A stretch of 57,464 nucleotides of DNA from Actinomycetota bacterium (GCA_016201065.1 JACQDL010000007.1:1-57464), one strand, 5' to 3'; shown: positions 24,680 to 33,401, numbered from the stretch's first letter. Program-made: numbers and translations. The notes: a model not told the origin generated them from the letters alone.

Positions 24680-25345
24680 CTAGCGGCGGGAACTGTCGAG
24701 GGCGGTGATGCCCAGCTTCTCGACCTCCAGGGTCAGCGCCTCACGGGCCGCCTTGAGCTGCACCTCGACGCCCTGGATCGCGCCGAGGAAGGTCCGGGCC
24801 CAGGCCAGCCGGCGTTCCAGCTCCTCGATCTCGGCGGTGTACGCCGTGCCGGCCCGCGCGCGGTAGTCGCGCACCGCGCTTTCGGCCTCCTCCCGCGCCT
24901 GGTGTTGCGCGGAGCGCAGGACGTCCTCGTACTGCGACCGGGCGTGCTCGGTCACCCTCCGGGCGTAGTCCTGGGCCTGCGCGACCAGGGAGTCCGCCTC
25001 CTGCTGGGCGCGGGACATCAGCAGCACGGCGTCGGGGTTCGGTTGGCGTTGCGCCGGCAGCGGTTCGAGCTGGCCGCCGTCGGGCTGGTTCCGTCGGTGC
25101 CAGTCCCGCCAGGCCGTCTTCAGCCGCTCGTTCTCGACCCGCAGACCGGTGTTCTCCGCGATCCACCCCTCCACCTCGGTGGCGAGGCGGCGCAGGAGCA
25201 GGTCGACCTCCGGCTCGCTGTAGCCGCGCCGGCCGAGTGTCGTGCGCGGGAGGTTGACGTTGCGGATCTGGTCGGGGCTCAGCGGGCTGAGCCGCCGGCC
25301 GGGTTGGGCCAGCTCACCGGAGCTGGCGCTGGACTGCGGTGTCAT
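24680..25345 (-). CDS. DivIVA-domain coiled-coil protein
   Basis: This is a 221-residue protein. Its N-terminal IRNVNLPRTTLGRRGYSEPEVDLLLRRLATEVE resembles the DivIVA N-domain that binds membrane and polarises growth or division proteins. A long Gln/Glu/Ala-rich coiled coil follows (about residues 95-200). The ATG at 25345 overlaps the TGA of the flavohaemoglobin gene as ATGA, so it is translationally coupled to it. A longer upstream start would run through the reductase gene. It is odd for a DivIVA-like gene to sit in a haemoglobin operon; the coupling might only be transcriptional convenience. Confidence 0.78.
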   Translation of the reverse strand: MTPQSSASSGELAQPGRRLSPLSPDQIRNVNLPRTTLGRRGYSEPEVDLLLRRLATEVEGWIAENTGLRVENERLKTAWRDWHRRNQPDGGQLEPLPAQRQPNPDAVLLMSRAQQEADSLVAQAQDYARRVTEHARSQYEDVLRSAQHQAREEAESAVRDYRARAGTAYTAEIEELERRLAWARTFLGAIQGVEVQLKAAREALTLEVEKLGITALDSSRR

Positions 25346-26505
25346 GCGTGCTCCCGGACGTTCGCGGCCCCGATCACGGCGGGCGGGTACTGATGGCTCT
25401 GGAATTCCTCGTAGTGGATGCGATCGGGAGCAACACCGGCATCGACGACGGACTTCACGGTGCCGTGGACCATCTCCGCCGACCCGCAGGCGTAGACCTC
25501 GTACTCGTGCCACGGCTCGAACCGTCGTGCCGCGTCCACCGCGATGGCCTGCGGGCCACCGCGCAGCGGGTCGTCGGACAGGACCGGCAGGACGGTCAAC
25601 CACGGTAGGCGGTCCCGCAGTTCGAGGACCGCCCGCATGTCGTACAGCTCGCGCGCGGTGCGCGCGCCGAGTACCAGGACCGCCCGCCGCCTGCCTCCCT
25701 CGGCCGCCACCTGCTCGATCAGGGCGCGAAGCGGAGCCAGGCCGGTGCCTCCGGCGATCAACAGAAGGTCCCGGCCCTGGCTCGCGTCCAGGGTCAACCG
25801 GGCGCCGACCGGCGCCCCGAGCCGCAGCACGTCGCCGACCTGGACGAGCTGCACGAGCGCCGAGGACACCAGGCCCCCTGGCACCTGCCGGACGTGCAGT
25901 TCGAGGGTGTTGTCCACCCGCGGCGAGTTCGCTGGGGAGTAGTAGCGCCAGAGTCTCGGGCGAACCGGTGTCTCGACCGCCACGCTCTGCCCGGGCCGGT
26001 ACGGGTAGTGGTGGCTCGGGCGGATCGTCAGCACCGCGACGTCGAACGTCCGGAGCTCACGGCTGACCACCTCGGCGTCCCACCACGGCGGCTCGGTCCG
26101 GGAGGCGTCCTCGGCCGCCCCGGTCATCACCGAGGCGATCACGTCGTACGCCTCCGCCCAGGACCGGGCCAGCTCGTCGGTCCAGCGCGGGCCGAGGAAG
26201 TGCGCGAGCGTCGCCAGCAGCGCGGCGCCGACCGCCGGGTAGTGGTCGGTCACCACCTGGAACTTCCGGTGGTCGCGGCCGAGGTGCTGCAGGAACGGCA
26301 CCAGCGCGTCAAGGTTGTCCACGTCGGAGACGATCTGGCCGAGAGCGCCGACCAGGCGGTCTCGCTGGGCCGCCAGGCTCACCGGGAAGAGCTGGCGGGT
26401 CTCCGGGTACATCAGGAACAGGGTGGCGTAGAAGTGCAGCGGAACCTGGTCGCCGTGCTGGGCGACCGCGTTCCAGCTCTCCTTGAGGCGGGCGGCGTCG
26501 ATCAC
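25342..26505 (-). CDS. Flavohaemoglobin-like protein (globin plus FAD/NAD reductase)
   Basis: This is a 387-residue two-domain protein. Residues 1-135 form a globin fold with the distal region HFYATLFLMYPETRQLFP and a candidate proximal His in VTDHYPAVGAALLATL. Residues about 145-240 form a ferredoxin-reductase FAD domain (YPYRPGQSVAVET, then RRYSPANS-like WRYYSPANSPR). Residues 245-385 form an NAD domain (LLLIAGGTGLAPLRALIEQ, with the VYACGSAEMV motif). Such proteins dioxygenate nitric oxide to nitrate using NAD(P)H. The gene starts with a GTG 3 bases after the truncated haemoglobin stop, so the two globins are co-expressed, consistent with NO or oxygen handling. Confidence 0.9.
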   Translation of the reverse strand: MIDAARLKESWNAVAQHGDQVPLHFYATLFLMYPETRQLFPVSLAAQRDRLVGALGQIVSDVDNLDALVPFLQHLGRDHRKFQVVTDHYPAVGAALLATLAHFLGPRWTDELARSWAEAYDVIASVMTGAAEDASRTEPPWWDAEVVSRELRTFDVAVLTIRPSHHYPYRPGQSVAVETPVRPRLWRYYSPANSPRVDNTLELHVRQVPGGLVSSALVQLVQVGDVLRLGAPVGARLTLDASQGRDLLLIAGGTGLAPLRALIEQVAAEGGRRRAVLVLGARTARELYDMRAVLELRDRLPWLTVLPVLSDDPLRGGPQAIAVDAARRFEPWHEYEVYACGSAEMVHGTVKSVVDAGVAPDRIHYEEFQSHQYPPAVIGAANVREHA

Positions 26506-26508
26506 CTG

Positions 26509-26940
26509 TTACCCGCCCGCGCCGGGGACGCTGGTCGGCTGGTCGAACACCTCCACGATCTGCCCTCGGACCGCCGTCAGGATCTCGGTGACCGCCGCGA
26601 CGATCTCGGTGCCCGCGTCCAGCTCGCGCAGCACGGCGGTCAGGTACCCGCCAACGGTTGCGTAGTCACGCTCGGTGATCTTGAGACCGTGGTGGGCCTC
26701 GGCGAGGTCTCGGCCCTCGTAGCCGCCGGGACCGCCGAGTGCCATCGTCAGCAACGCTGCCATGTGCGCCTTGAGGGTCGGGAGATGCACATGGTCGAAG
26801 TAGCGGATGAGCGAGTCGTCGGCACCGATTAGCCCGTACAGCCGATCCACTGCCTGCCGGATGGTGGCCGCACCGCCGAGCTGGGCGTAGTAGGACAACT
26901 CGGCCGTGCGGGTGCCACCGGTCGTCTCGCTATTGCTCAC
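26509..26940 (-). CDS. Group 1 truncated haemoglobin (trHbN-like)
   Basis: This is a 143-residue 2-over-2 globin. The early part LSYYAQLGGAATIRQAVDRLYGLIGADDSLIRYF is typical of group I members, followed by LKAHMAALLTMALGG with the GGPGGYEGRDLAEAHHGLKI motif, whose His is the expected proximal ligand. In mycobacteria trHbN detoxifies nitric oxide. I chose GTG 26940 because AAGGAG lies 7-12 bases upstream; a longer start at 26988 lacks this. It is the first gene of the operon with the flavohaemoglobin, which could supply reducing equivalents. Confidence 0.88.
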   Translation of the reverse strand: MSNSETTGGTRTAELSYYAQLGGAATIRQAVDRLYGLIGADDSLIRYFDHVHLPTLKAHMAALLTMALGGPGGYEGRDLAEAHHGLKITERDYATVGGYLTAVLRELDAGTEIVAAVTEILTAVRGQIVEVFDQPTSVPGAGG

Positions 26941-27489
26941 CGGGATTCTCCTTGCCGCGAGGGGTACGCGAAGGCCTGATGAGTGCATTACCTTTGTCGC
27001 CTCGGCAATTGCGTGTCAATCACCTTGTCGTGTGTTCGCTGGCGGCAAATTCGTGTGATTCACGCTCAGTAGTCGAAGAGTAGTCCATTCGGGGGACTGC
27101 CGCGCGGCCGGCTTGGTGGGAGGATCGCCCCGCGATTTCTGTCCGGCCGGTGGTCCGGGTCCAGCGGTGCGCGAAACCGCGCCGGAAACAGGCACCCTTT
27201 CGATGGTTCGCGATCGTTCGGGTCATTTATCGCGGTGTCCGGCAACACAGTGCCCGGCAATTTCTTGGTGCAGATTTCGCGACGCAACACGAACAATTCG
27301 CGGGTACGACGGCGCCCGGACTCGGCGCACGGATGCCGGCGATCGGGCGACGGCGCGGCCGGCCCGACGGCCACCCGGAGCACCGCCGCCTTGACATCTG
27401 GCCGCAGTGGATGTCAAGTTCCGGGCTGGCCCCTCGGGGGTGGGTCGTGTCGTGTCCGTGTATCGGCTGCCTACCGGAAGGGGTTGGCG
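26941..27489. other. Divergent promoter region between haemoglobin and sigma-factor genes
   Basis: About 550 bases without a gene I can support. It is locally AT-richer than its surroundings (26990-27310) and holds the two related words TGCGTGTCAATCACC (27010-27024) and TTCGTGTGATTCACG (27050-27064). It also has an inverted repeat with a TTGACA at 27390-27418, listed separately. It must contain promoters for both flanking operons. Confidence 0.45.
27390..27418. promoter_or_regulatory. Inverted repeat with -35-like TTGACA upstream of the sigma-factor gene
   Basis: CTTGACATC (27390-27398) and GATGTCAAG (27410-27418) are perfect 9 bp inverted arms 11 bases apart, about 72 bases before the GTG of the ECF gene. 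TTGACA inside the left arm matches the consensus -35 box, so the repeat could be an operator overlapping the promoter. No good -10 box is seen. Confidence 0.5.
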
Positions 27490-28083
27490 GTGGAGGACCG
27501 AGCCTCCAGGTTCTCGGAGCTCCTGACGGCCGCCCAGGCCGGGGACCCGGACGCCTTCGCAGCGCTGTGGCGCGGCGCCCACCCGATGTTGCTGCGGTAC
27601 CTGCGGGTGGTCGCCGGTGACGCGGCCGAGGACGTGGCGTCGGAGACGTGGCTCCGGGTGATCGGTGGGCTCGGCGGTTTCTCCGGCGAGGAGCCAGGGT
27701 TCCGGGCATGGCTGGTGCGGATCGCGCGCAACACCCTGATGGACGGCCACCGCAGGCGGTTCCGGCGCCCGGAGACGCTGACCCCGGATCTGACCAGGGC
27801 CGACGGACCGTCGGTGCCCGACGTGGCCGACACGGTGATCGACCGGATCGGGACCGAGGACGCGCTCCGGTTGGTGGCGCGGCTGCCGGCCGAGGTCGCG
27901 GAGATGGTGACGCTGCGGGTCGTCATGGGACTGGAGGTGGCCGACGTCGCCGCGCTGGTCGGGCGTAGCCCGGGCGCCGTCCGGGTGGCCGTGCACCGGG
28001 GGTTGCGCCGGCTCGCCGACCAGCTCCGGGCGGACGGCGTAACGCAACACGGAAAGGCGGCGTTCAGTGGTCGAGATGTCTGA
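27490..28083 (+). CDS. ECF-subfamily RNA polymerase sigma factor
   Basis: This is a 197-residue sigma-70 family protein with only regions 2 and 4. Region 2 covers FSELLTAAQAGDPDAFAALW to FRAWLVRIARNTLMDGHRR (about residues 5-85); region 4 has LPAEVAEMVTLRVVMGLEVADVAALVGRSPGAVRVAVHRGLRRL (about 138-182). It should direct polymerase to a stress- or envelope-type regulon. The GTG at 27490 is preceded by GGAAGGGG. Its 3' end overlaps the next gene by 17 bases, and that neighbour is the probable anti-sigma partner or regulon member. Confidence 0.9.
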   Translation: MEDRASRFSELLTAAQAGDPDAFAALWRGAHPMLLRYLRVVAGDAAEDVASETWLRVIGGLGGFSGEEPGFRAWLVRIARNTLMDGHRRRFRRPETLTPDLTRADGPSVPDVADTVIDRIGTEDALRLVARLPAEVAEMVTLRVVMGLEVADVAALVGRSPGAVRVAVHRGLRRLADQLRADGVTQHGKAAFSGRDV

Positions 28084-28765
28084 GCCAACACCACTCGCAG
28101 ACGCGCCGCTGCTCGCCGATCCGGCGCTGCGCGCCGTGGTCGAGGCGCTGCGCGCGCCCGGTACCGAAGCCGAGTTGGTGGGGCAGGAGGCCGTCGTGGC
28201 GGCCTTTGTCGCGGCTCAGAACCGCTCTACGTCCCGACCGACCAGGAGGAGCTCAGTGCTGTCCAGCCTGCTCGCCAGCAAGATCGCTATGGCCGCCGCC
28301 GTCGGCGCGGTCACCGTCGGTGGCACGGCCGCCGCCGCCTACACCGGAACGTTGCCCGGGTCACTCCAGGGGATCGCGCACCGCACCATCGGCGCACCTG
28401 AGGCCACCGACGGCAAGCAGGTCACCGACCCGAACGAGCGGACCCATCCGGGGGCCGAACGATCGGAGCACGCCAAGGGCCCCGACGCCACCGGTCCGGC
28501 CGCGTTCGGGTTGTGCACGGCCTTCGAACACGGCGGCCTGGCCACCCCGTCGACCGCCTACGCCAGCCTCGAGCGGGCCGCCGGTGGGAAGGACCGGATC
28601 AAGGCCTACTGCGCGGCGATCCGTCGCCCGGGCGAGCACCCGACGCCGACCGGCGCACCCAGCGACCACCCGACCGGCATGCCGACCGACCACCCGACCG
28701 GTATGCCGAGCACTCACCCGACCGGCATGCCGACCGGTCACCCGACCGGTCACCCGACCCCGTAG
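28067..28765 (+). CDS. Putative anti-sigma partner with His/Pro/Thr-rich repeats
   Basis: This is a 232-residue protein encoded in translational overlap with the ECF sigma gene. A soluble N-terminal part (about 1-65) is followed by one predicted transmembrane segment (AMAAAVGAVTVGGTAAAA, about 73-92) and an exported C-terminal part with two cysteines (LCTAFE and AYCAAI). It ends in 7- and 8-residue repeats of the type DHPTGMPT. The position suggests an anti-sigma or regulon role, but no ZAS or anti-sigma motif is visible, so this is inferred from context. The His/Met-rich repeat tail could bind metal. The starts GTG 28067 and ATG 28076 are both possible. A strong terminator follows. Confidence 0.7.
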   Translation: MVEMSEPTPLADAPLLADPALRAVVEALRAPGTEAELVGQEAVVAAFVAAQNRSTSRPTRRSSVLSSLLASKIAMAAAVGAVTVGGTAAAAYTGTLPGSLQGIAHRTIGAPEATDGKQVTDPNERTHPGAERSEHAKGPDATGPAAFGLCTAFEHGGLATPSTAYASLERAAGGKDRIKAYCAAIRRPGEHPTPTGAPSDHPTGMPTDHPTGMPSTHPTGMPTGHPTGHPTP

Positions 28766-28773
28766 TTGGCGGG

Positions 28774-28809
28774 CTGGTGGTCCTGGTGGACGTCCGCCAG
28801 GACCACCAG
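28774..28809 (+). terminator. 13 bp perfect hairpin after the ECF operon
   Basis: CTGGTGGTCCTGG (28774-28786) pairs perfectly with CCAGGACCACCAG (28797-28809) around a 10-base loop, 8 bases after the stop codon. There is no U tract, as is common in actinomycetes. Confidence 0.8.
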
Positions 28810-28915
28810 CCGTCACGGACCGATCCCGGTCGGGTCAGGGTCGGTGATGATCGATCGGATCGGCTCCATCGGCCTCCCAGGTCACTCGATGCGGTGCCAC
28901 CCCCGCTCCCACAAC

Positions 28916-28931
28916 ATACCCCAAGGGGTAT
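28916..28931. promoter_or_regulatory. CsoR/CstR-type operator ATACCCC-AA-GGGGTAT
   Basis: The 16-base site has perfect 7 bp inverted arms ATACCCC/GGGGTAT with a 2-base centre. It matches the known pattern for copper-sensing CsoR and persulfide-sensing CstR repressors. It lies about 100 bases upstream of the thioredoxin-rhodanese fusion gene and after the preceding terminator, as expected for its promoter. No csoR/cstR gene is in the window, so the regulator would act in trans. Confidence 0.7.
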
Positions 28932-29029
28932 ACTCGGCCGTCCGGCGATCGGATGTCACTGGGGCGCTCGCCGCCGTACACCGCGGCGGACCGGTCCGCC
29001 TTGGCGAGTTGGTGAGAAGGGACGGCACC

Positions 29030-30040
29030 GTGGCCCGCAAGACCAGCTCACGCCCTGGCCGGGCGGCCCGGCCCACCGGACGGCGGGCTGCCGAGGCCGC
29101 CCGCGAGAAGGCCCGCCGGCAGTGGCGGACCGTCGCGGTCGTCGGTGCCGGCCTGGGCGTGTTCGCTGTGGTCGTCGCGCTCTCCCGGGCACCCGCCAGC
29201 ACCGCTCCGGCGGCTGCCAGCACCGCTCCGGCGGCCCAGGGGTACCGGGCCGACAGGACCGCATTCGACCTGCCGGCGCTGACCGGGGACGGGCACGTCC
29301 GCCTTGCCGACCACCGGGGCCGCCCGGTTGTGGTGAACTTCTTCGCCTCCTGGTGCGTGTACTGCAACGAGGAGCTGCCCGGGTTCGTCCAGGTGGCCAG
29401 GGCGACCCATGGCGGCGTCGACTTCGTCGGCGTGCAGACCTCGGACACCGGTGACGGTGTGGCGATGGCCCGCCGCTTCGACCTCGCCGGCGCCGGCTTC
29501 AGCCTGGCCCGCGACATCGGGGCGGCGCCCGGCTCCGACCTGTGGTCCTCCTTCGGTTCCGACGGCCTGCCGGTGACCGCGTTCTACGACCGGAACGGGG
29601 CGCTGGTCGACTTTTCCGGCGGCATGCTCACCCAGCAGGCCCTGGAGGACCGGCTGAGGAAGAACTACGGCGTCGACGTCCGCGCCGCCGAGGCGGCGAA
29701 CCTCGTGCAGCCGGTCATCCCGCTCATCCCGCCCGGCGCGGCCGAGCTGATCCGGACCAACGCCGGCAACCCGTCGTTCGTCGTGCTCGACGCCCGGCCG
29801 CCGGCGGACTTCGCGGCCGGCCACATCCCCGATGCGGTCGACGTCGACGCGACCGCGGCGGACTTCCGGCAGCGGCTGGGCGCGCTCGACCACACCGCGT
29901 CATACGTGGTCTACAGCGGCACGGCGGACGCCAGCGCCGCAGCGACCGCGACCATGCACGACCTCGGCTTCAGGCATGTCTACGACATCACCAGCGGCAT
30001 CGCCGGCTGGCGGCAGGCTGGACTGCCGGTCACCAGGTAG
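29030..30040 (+). CDS. Membrane-anchored thioredoxin-like protein fused to a rhodanese domain
   Basis: This is a 336-residue protein. A basic N-terminus and one transmembrane helix (about 33-52) precede a TlpA/redoxin domain with active site WCVYC (C109, C112) in VVNFFASWCVYCNEELPGF. A C-terminal rhodanese fold follows (VVLDARPPADFAAGHIPDAV to GIAGWRQAGLPV, about 250-334). The position of the rhodanese catalytic Cys is Ser296 in YVVYSGTADASAAAT, so sulfur transfer through a cysteine persulfide at that site is not expected. The GTG at 29030 has GAGAAGGGA upstream. The CsoR/CstR-like operator upstream suggests induction by copper or reactive sulfur. It probably acts outside the cell on thiols. 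Confidence 0.85.
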   Translation: MARKTSSRPGRAARPTGRRAAEAAREKARRQWRTVAVVGAGLGVFAVVVALSRAPASTAPAAASTAPAAQGYRADRTAFDLPALTGDGHVRLADHRGRPVVVNFFASWCVYCNEELPGFVQVARATHGGVDFVGVQTSDTGDGVAMARRFDLAGAGFSLARDIGAAPGSDLWSSFGSDGLPVTAFYDRNGALVDFSGGMLTQQALEDRLRKNYGVDVRAAEAANLVQPVIPLIPPGAAELIRTNAGNPSFVVLDARPPADFAAGHIPDAVDVDATAADFRQRLGALDHTASYVVYSGTADASAAATATMHDLGFRHVYDITSGIAGWRQAGLPVTR

Positions 30041-30109
30041 CCGGCGTGCCACCGGCGTCCGGCGTCCGGCGGTACGGGTATCGGCTCGGCGGGACCGTAG
30101 GATTCCGGC

Positions 30110-31726
30110 GTGCGCTCATCACTCGCCACCACCGCCCGGACCGGCACCGAGACCGCCGGCTCGGCGTCCTCCGAGGTCGTTCTCGTGGTCGACCTCGGTG
30201 CCCAGTACGCCCAGCTCATCGCGCGCCGGGTGCGGGAGGCGCGGGTCTACTCCGAGATCGTGCCGCACACGATGCCGGTGGAGCAGATGCTCGCCCGCAG
30301 GCCGAAGGCGATCATCCTCTCCGGCGGGCCGGCCTCGGTGTACGCGCCGGGCGCCCCCGCCGTCGATCCGGCGCTGTTCGCCGCCGGGGTGCCGGTGCTC
30401 GGCATCTGCTACGGCTTCCAGGCGATGGCCGTGGCCCTGGGGGGCCGGGTCGAGCACACGGCCGGATCGGAGTTCGGTCGGACCGAGCTGACGGTGACCG
30501 AGCCCGACGTGCTGCTGCACAACCTGCCGCGTAGCCAGGTGGTCTGGATGTCCCACGGCGACGCCTGCACCGCCGCCCCGCCGGGCTTCGCGGTTGTGGG
30601 GCGCACCGCCGTCACGCCGGTTGCCGCGTTCGAGGACGCCGAGCGTGAGCTGTACGGGGTGCAGTTCCACCCCGAGGTCGCGCACACCGAGTACGGCCAG
30701 CGGGTGCTGGAGCACTTCCTCTACGACGCCGCCGGCTGCCGGGCGCTGTGGACGATGGACAGCGTCGTGGAGGACCAGGTCGAGCAGGTCCGGGCCCAGA
30801 TCGGCGACAGGCGGGTGCTCTGCGCGCTGTCCGGTGGCGTCGACTCCGCGGTTGCCGCGGCGCTCGTCCAGCGGGCCGTCGGGGACGCGTTGACCTGCGT
30901 CTATGTCGACACCGGCCTGATGCGCGCGGGGGAGACCGAACAGGTCGAGCGGGACTACGTGGCGGCCACCGGAGTGTCGTTGCGGGTGGTGCGGGCGGCC
31001 GACCGGTTCCTCGCCGCGTTGGCCGGCGTCGTCGACCCGGAGCAGAAGCGGAAGATCATCGGCCGGGAGTTCATCCGGGTCTTCGAGGACGCCGCACGCG
31101 CGGTGGTGGCCGACGCCGGCGCGCACGGTGAGGTCGTGCGCTTCCTGGTGCAAGGGACGCTCTACCCCGACGTGGTCGAGTCCGGCGGCGGCACCGGGAC
31201 GGCGAACATCAAGTCCCACCACAACGTCGGCGGGCTCCCCGACGATCTCGACTTCGAGCTGGTCGAACCGCTGCGCACGTTGTTCAAGGACGAGGTGCGG
31301 CGGGTCGGTGAGCAGCTCGGGCTCCCCGAGGCGATCGTGTGGCGGCACCCGTTCCCCGGTCCGGGCCTGGCGATCCGGATCATCGGCGAGGTCACCGAGC
31401 ACCGGCTGGCGTTGCTGCGGGCGGCTGACGCGATCGTGCGGGCCGAGATCACCGATGCCGGTCTGGACCGGGACATCTGGCAGTTTCCGGTGGTGCTGCT
31501 GGCTGACGTCCGCTCGGTCGGGGTGGCCGGTGACGGGCGGACCTACGGCCATCCGGTGGTGCTGCGCCCAGTGACCAGCGAGGACGCGATGACCGCGGAC
31601 TGGGGCCGGCTGCCCTACGACGTCCTCGGCCGGATCTCGACCCGGATCACCAACGAGGTCCGGGAGATCAACCGGGTCGTGCTGGACATCACCTCCAAGC
31701 CGCCGGGCACGATCGAGTGGGAGTGA
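30110..31726 (+). CDS. guaA: GMP synthase (glutamine-hydrolysing)
   Basis: This is a 538-residue enzyme converting XMP to GMP with ATP and glutamine. The N-terminal class I glutamine amidotransferase domain carries the nucleophile Cys in [10 protein letters not shown] (near residue 100) and the His/Glu pair in [10 protein letters not shown]. The ATP-pyrophosphatase domain has the P-loop [13 protein letters not shown] (near 240). The C-terminal dimerisation domain ends in the family-typical [16 protein letters not shown]. The length is normal for actinobacteria. The start is a GTG at 30110, with a 20-residue nonconserved leader before [20 protein letters not shown]; a later start is possible. 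Confidence 0.97.
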   Translation: MRSSLATTARTGTETAGSASSEVVLVVDLGAQYAQLIARRVREARVYSEIVPHTMPVEQMLARRPKAIILSGGPASVYAPGAPAVDPALFAAGVPVLGICYGFQAMAVALGGRVEHTAGSEFGRTELTVTEPDVLLHNLPRSQVVWMSHGDACTAAPPGFAVVGRTAVTPVAAFEDAERELYGVQFHPEVAHTEYGQRVLEHFLYDAAGCRALWTMDSVVEDQVEQVRAQIGDRRVLCALSGGVDSAVAAALVQRAVGDALTCVYVDTGLMRAGETEQVERDYVAATGVSLRVVRAADRFLAALAGVVDPEQKRKIIGREFIRVFEDAARAVVADAGAHGEVVRFLVQGTLYPDVVESGGGTGTANIKSHHNVGGLPDDLDFELVEPLRTLFKDEVRRVGEQLGLPEAIVWRHPFPGPGLAIRIIGEVTEHRLALLRAADAIVRAEITDAGLDRDIWQFPVVLLADVRSVGVAGDGRTYGHPVVLRPVTSEDAMTADWGRLPYDVLGRISTRITNEVREINRVVLDITSKPPGTIEWE

Positions 31727-31756
31727 CCCGTCGCGGAAAGTGACACCGGGTCGCGA

Positions 31757-32530
31757 TCAGCCGGTGAACGGCGCGCAGCTGCTGGTGTTGCTGTAGGCGG
31801 TGCGCAGCGCGGCGGGTGCCGAGGTGCTGGCCAGCGAGTCGGTCACCGCGCCGATCACCTGGTCGGTCTGGGCCTGGAGGGCCTGTACCGCGGGATCGAA
31901 CGAGGTCCGGGCAGCCGGGTCCAGGCCATGGGTGCGCTGCGCCGCGTCGCGCAGCGACGAGATGGTGCGCTGCAGCAGGCCGTCCAGGGTTGCCGCGTAG
32001 GCACTGCCACCCTCGATGGCAGGCGTGCCGGCTGCGGCGATCTCCGTCCGGAGCCGGTCGGTCCGCCCGGCGACCTGGTCGAAGTAGCTCGCGAGGGTGT
32101 CCCGGACCGCTTCGGGGTCGTCGTTGGAGCTCAACGCCCGCTGAAGCTGGCCGTCCTGCGCGGCGACGTCGTCGCGCCAGCTCTGGGCGGTGGCGCACAC
32201 GGCCGTCGCGTAGCGGGCGGGCGGCACGCTGTTCCGCTTCCGCAGCACGAACCACCACACTCCGGCCGCGACGATGGCCACCACCAGCAGCAGCGCGAGA
32301 AGGAACGCCGCCCGCCCGCGCCGGTTACCGCGCCTGCCCGGCCCGCCCCGGCGTGCGGCCATCCGGGCGGTGGGCACCACATCGGCCGCGTCGGGGGATC
32401 GCCCGGCACGCGGATCGGGGACGGGGGTACCCCACAGCAGCTGCCGGCGGCGCGCCTCGTACTCCGCCAGATCGATCTCGCCGCGGTCACGCATCCGTCG
32501 CAACGAGGAGATGTCGTCGTGCTGAGCCAC
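31757..32530 (-). CDS. SHOCT-like domain membrane protein
   Basis: This is a 257-residue protein. The N-terminal DDISSLRRMRDRGEIDLAEYEARRRQLL resembles a SHOCT oligomerisation motif. A Pro/Arg-rich linker, one transmembrane helix (FLLALLLVVAIVAAGVWWFVL, about 76-96) and an extracytoplasmic helical domain with two Cys follow (AVCATAQSWRDDV near the start and SCAPF at the end), which may form a disulfide. The helical part has a heptad-like pattern suggesting a coiled bundle. The function is unknown. It is convergent with guaA, 30 bases away. The neighbours give no clear pathway. Confidence 0.75.
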   Translation of the reverse strand: MAQHDDISSLRRMRDRGEIDLAEYEARRRQLLWGTPVPDPRAGRSPDAADVVPTARMAARRGGPGRRGNRRGRAAFLLALLLVVAIVAAGVWWFVLRKRNSVPPARYATAVCATAQSWRDDVAAQDGQLQRALSSNDDPEAVRDTLASYFDQVAGRTDRLRTEIAAAGTPAIEGGSAYAATLDGLLQRTISSLRDAAQRTHGLDPAARTSFDPAVQALQAQTDQVIGAVTDSLASTSAPAALRTAYSNTSSCAPFTG

Positions 32531-32597
32531 CTCGCCCCTCCTCGCCCACCGTGCCCTGGAGCTTCAGGAGCACAGGGTAACTGGCGGGTACGCCCGC

Positions 32598-33335
32598 TCA
32601 GGCGGTGCTGATGACGTGGAACACCTCGGCCAGCCGGCCCTCCGGCAGTCCGCCGGCGGCCGCCGTGGCCGACAGCCAGCCGCGGACCATGCCTTCCATC
32701 TCGGGCAGGTGACTGATCTGCGAGACGTGCGCGCGAAGCGCCGCGAGCTTCCGCTCGATGGTGTCGGTGATGTCGACGTAGTGGTTGTTCAGCGACGCCG
32801 GCGCGGCCATCATCCACACCTCCCGCACGGCCCAGTCCGCCAACCCCTCCTCGGCGAGCAGCCGCGGATGCGCGAACGGGTTGCGGGCGTCCGGGTAGAC
32901 GGCGCAGAGGGCCGCGTCGCCGGTCGCCCGGTGATCGGGGTGCGATGCGGCGATGCGCTGCCAGTTGCGCTCCGGGGACTGGCACAGCAGTCGCTGGGGG
33001 CGAAACCGCCGGATCTCCCGGGTGATGTCCCGGCGCAGCTCCTCGGAGGCGACCACCCGGCCGTCCGGGTGGTCGAGGAAGGTGACGTCCTTCACCCCGA
33101 CCACGGCTGCGGCGGCCCGCTGCTCGGCCTCACGCAGCGCCGGCATCTCCTCCCGGGGCGTGTCGTCGAACCCGCCCGCGTCGCCGCGGGTCGCCACGCA
33201 GTAGGCGACCTCGATGCCAGCGTCGGTCCAGGAGGCGATCGTGCCGGCCGCACCGAAGTCCGCGTCGTCAGGGTGGGCGGTGACGACCAGAATCCGGTCG
33301 ATCTCGGCGTCGGGTAGTGCCAGCGGCATGGTCAC
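32598..33335 (-). CDS. PIG-L family zinc-dependent deacetylase
   Basis: This is a 245-residue protein of the LmbE/PIG-L family. The zinc-binding AHPDDADFG motif is at residues about 20-28, with the third ligand in the SHPDHRATGDAA segment (near 131-142). Family members deacetylate N-acetylglucosaminyl lipids or thiols, including the MshB and Mca enzymes of mycothiol metabolism. The sequence is too short and general to name a substrate; a mycothiol or sugar role is possible in this organism. The start is GTG 33335, with ATG 33329 as an alternative. It precedes no gene in the same direction within 60 bases. Confidence 0.85.
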   Translation of the reverse strand: MTMPLALPDAEIDRILVVTAHPDDADFGAAGTIASWTDAGIEVAYCVATRGDAGGFDDTPREEMPALREAEQRAAAAVVGVKDVTFLDHPDGRVVASEELRRDITREIRRFRPQRLLCQSPERNWQRIAASHPDHRATGDAALCAVYPDARNPFAHPRLLAEEGLADWAVREVWMMAAPASLNNHYVDITDTIERKLAALRAHVSQISHLPEMEGMVRGWLSATAAAGGLPEGRLAEVFHVISTA

Positions 33336-33401
33336 GGTGTCCCATGGTAGATCGTGACCCGGTCGATCCCGTGCCGCGCCACGTCGTACCCCCGTGGACG
33401 G

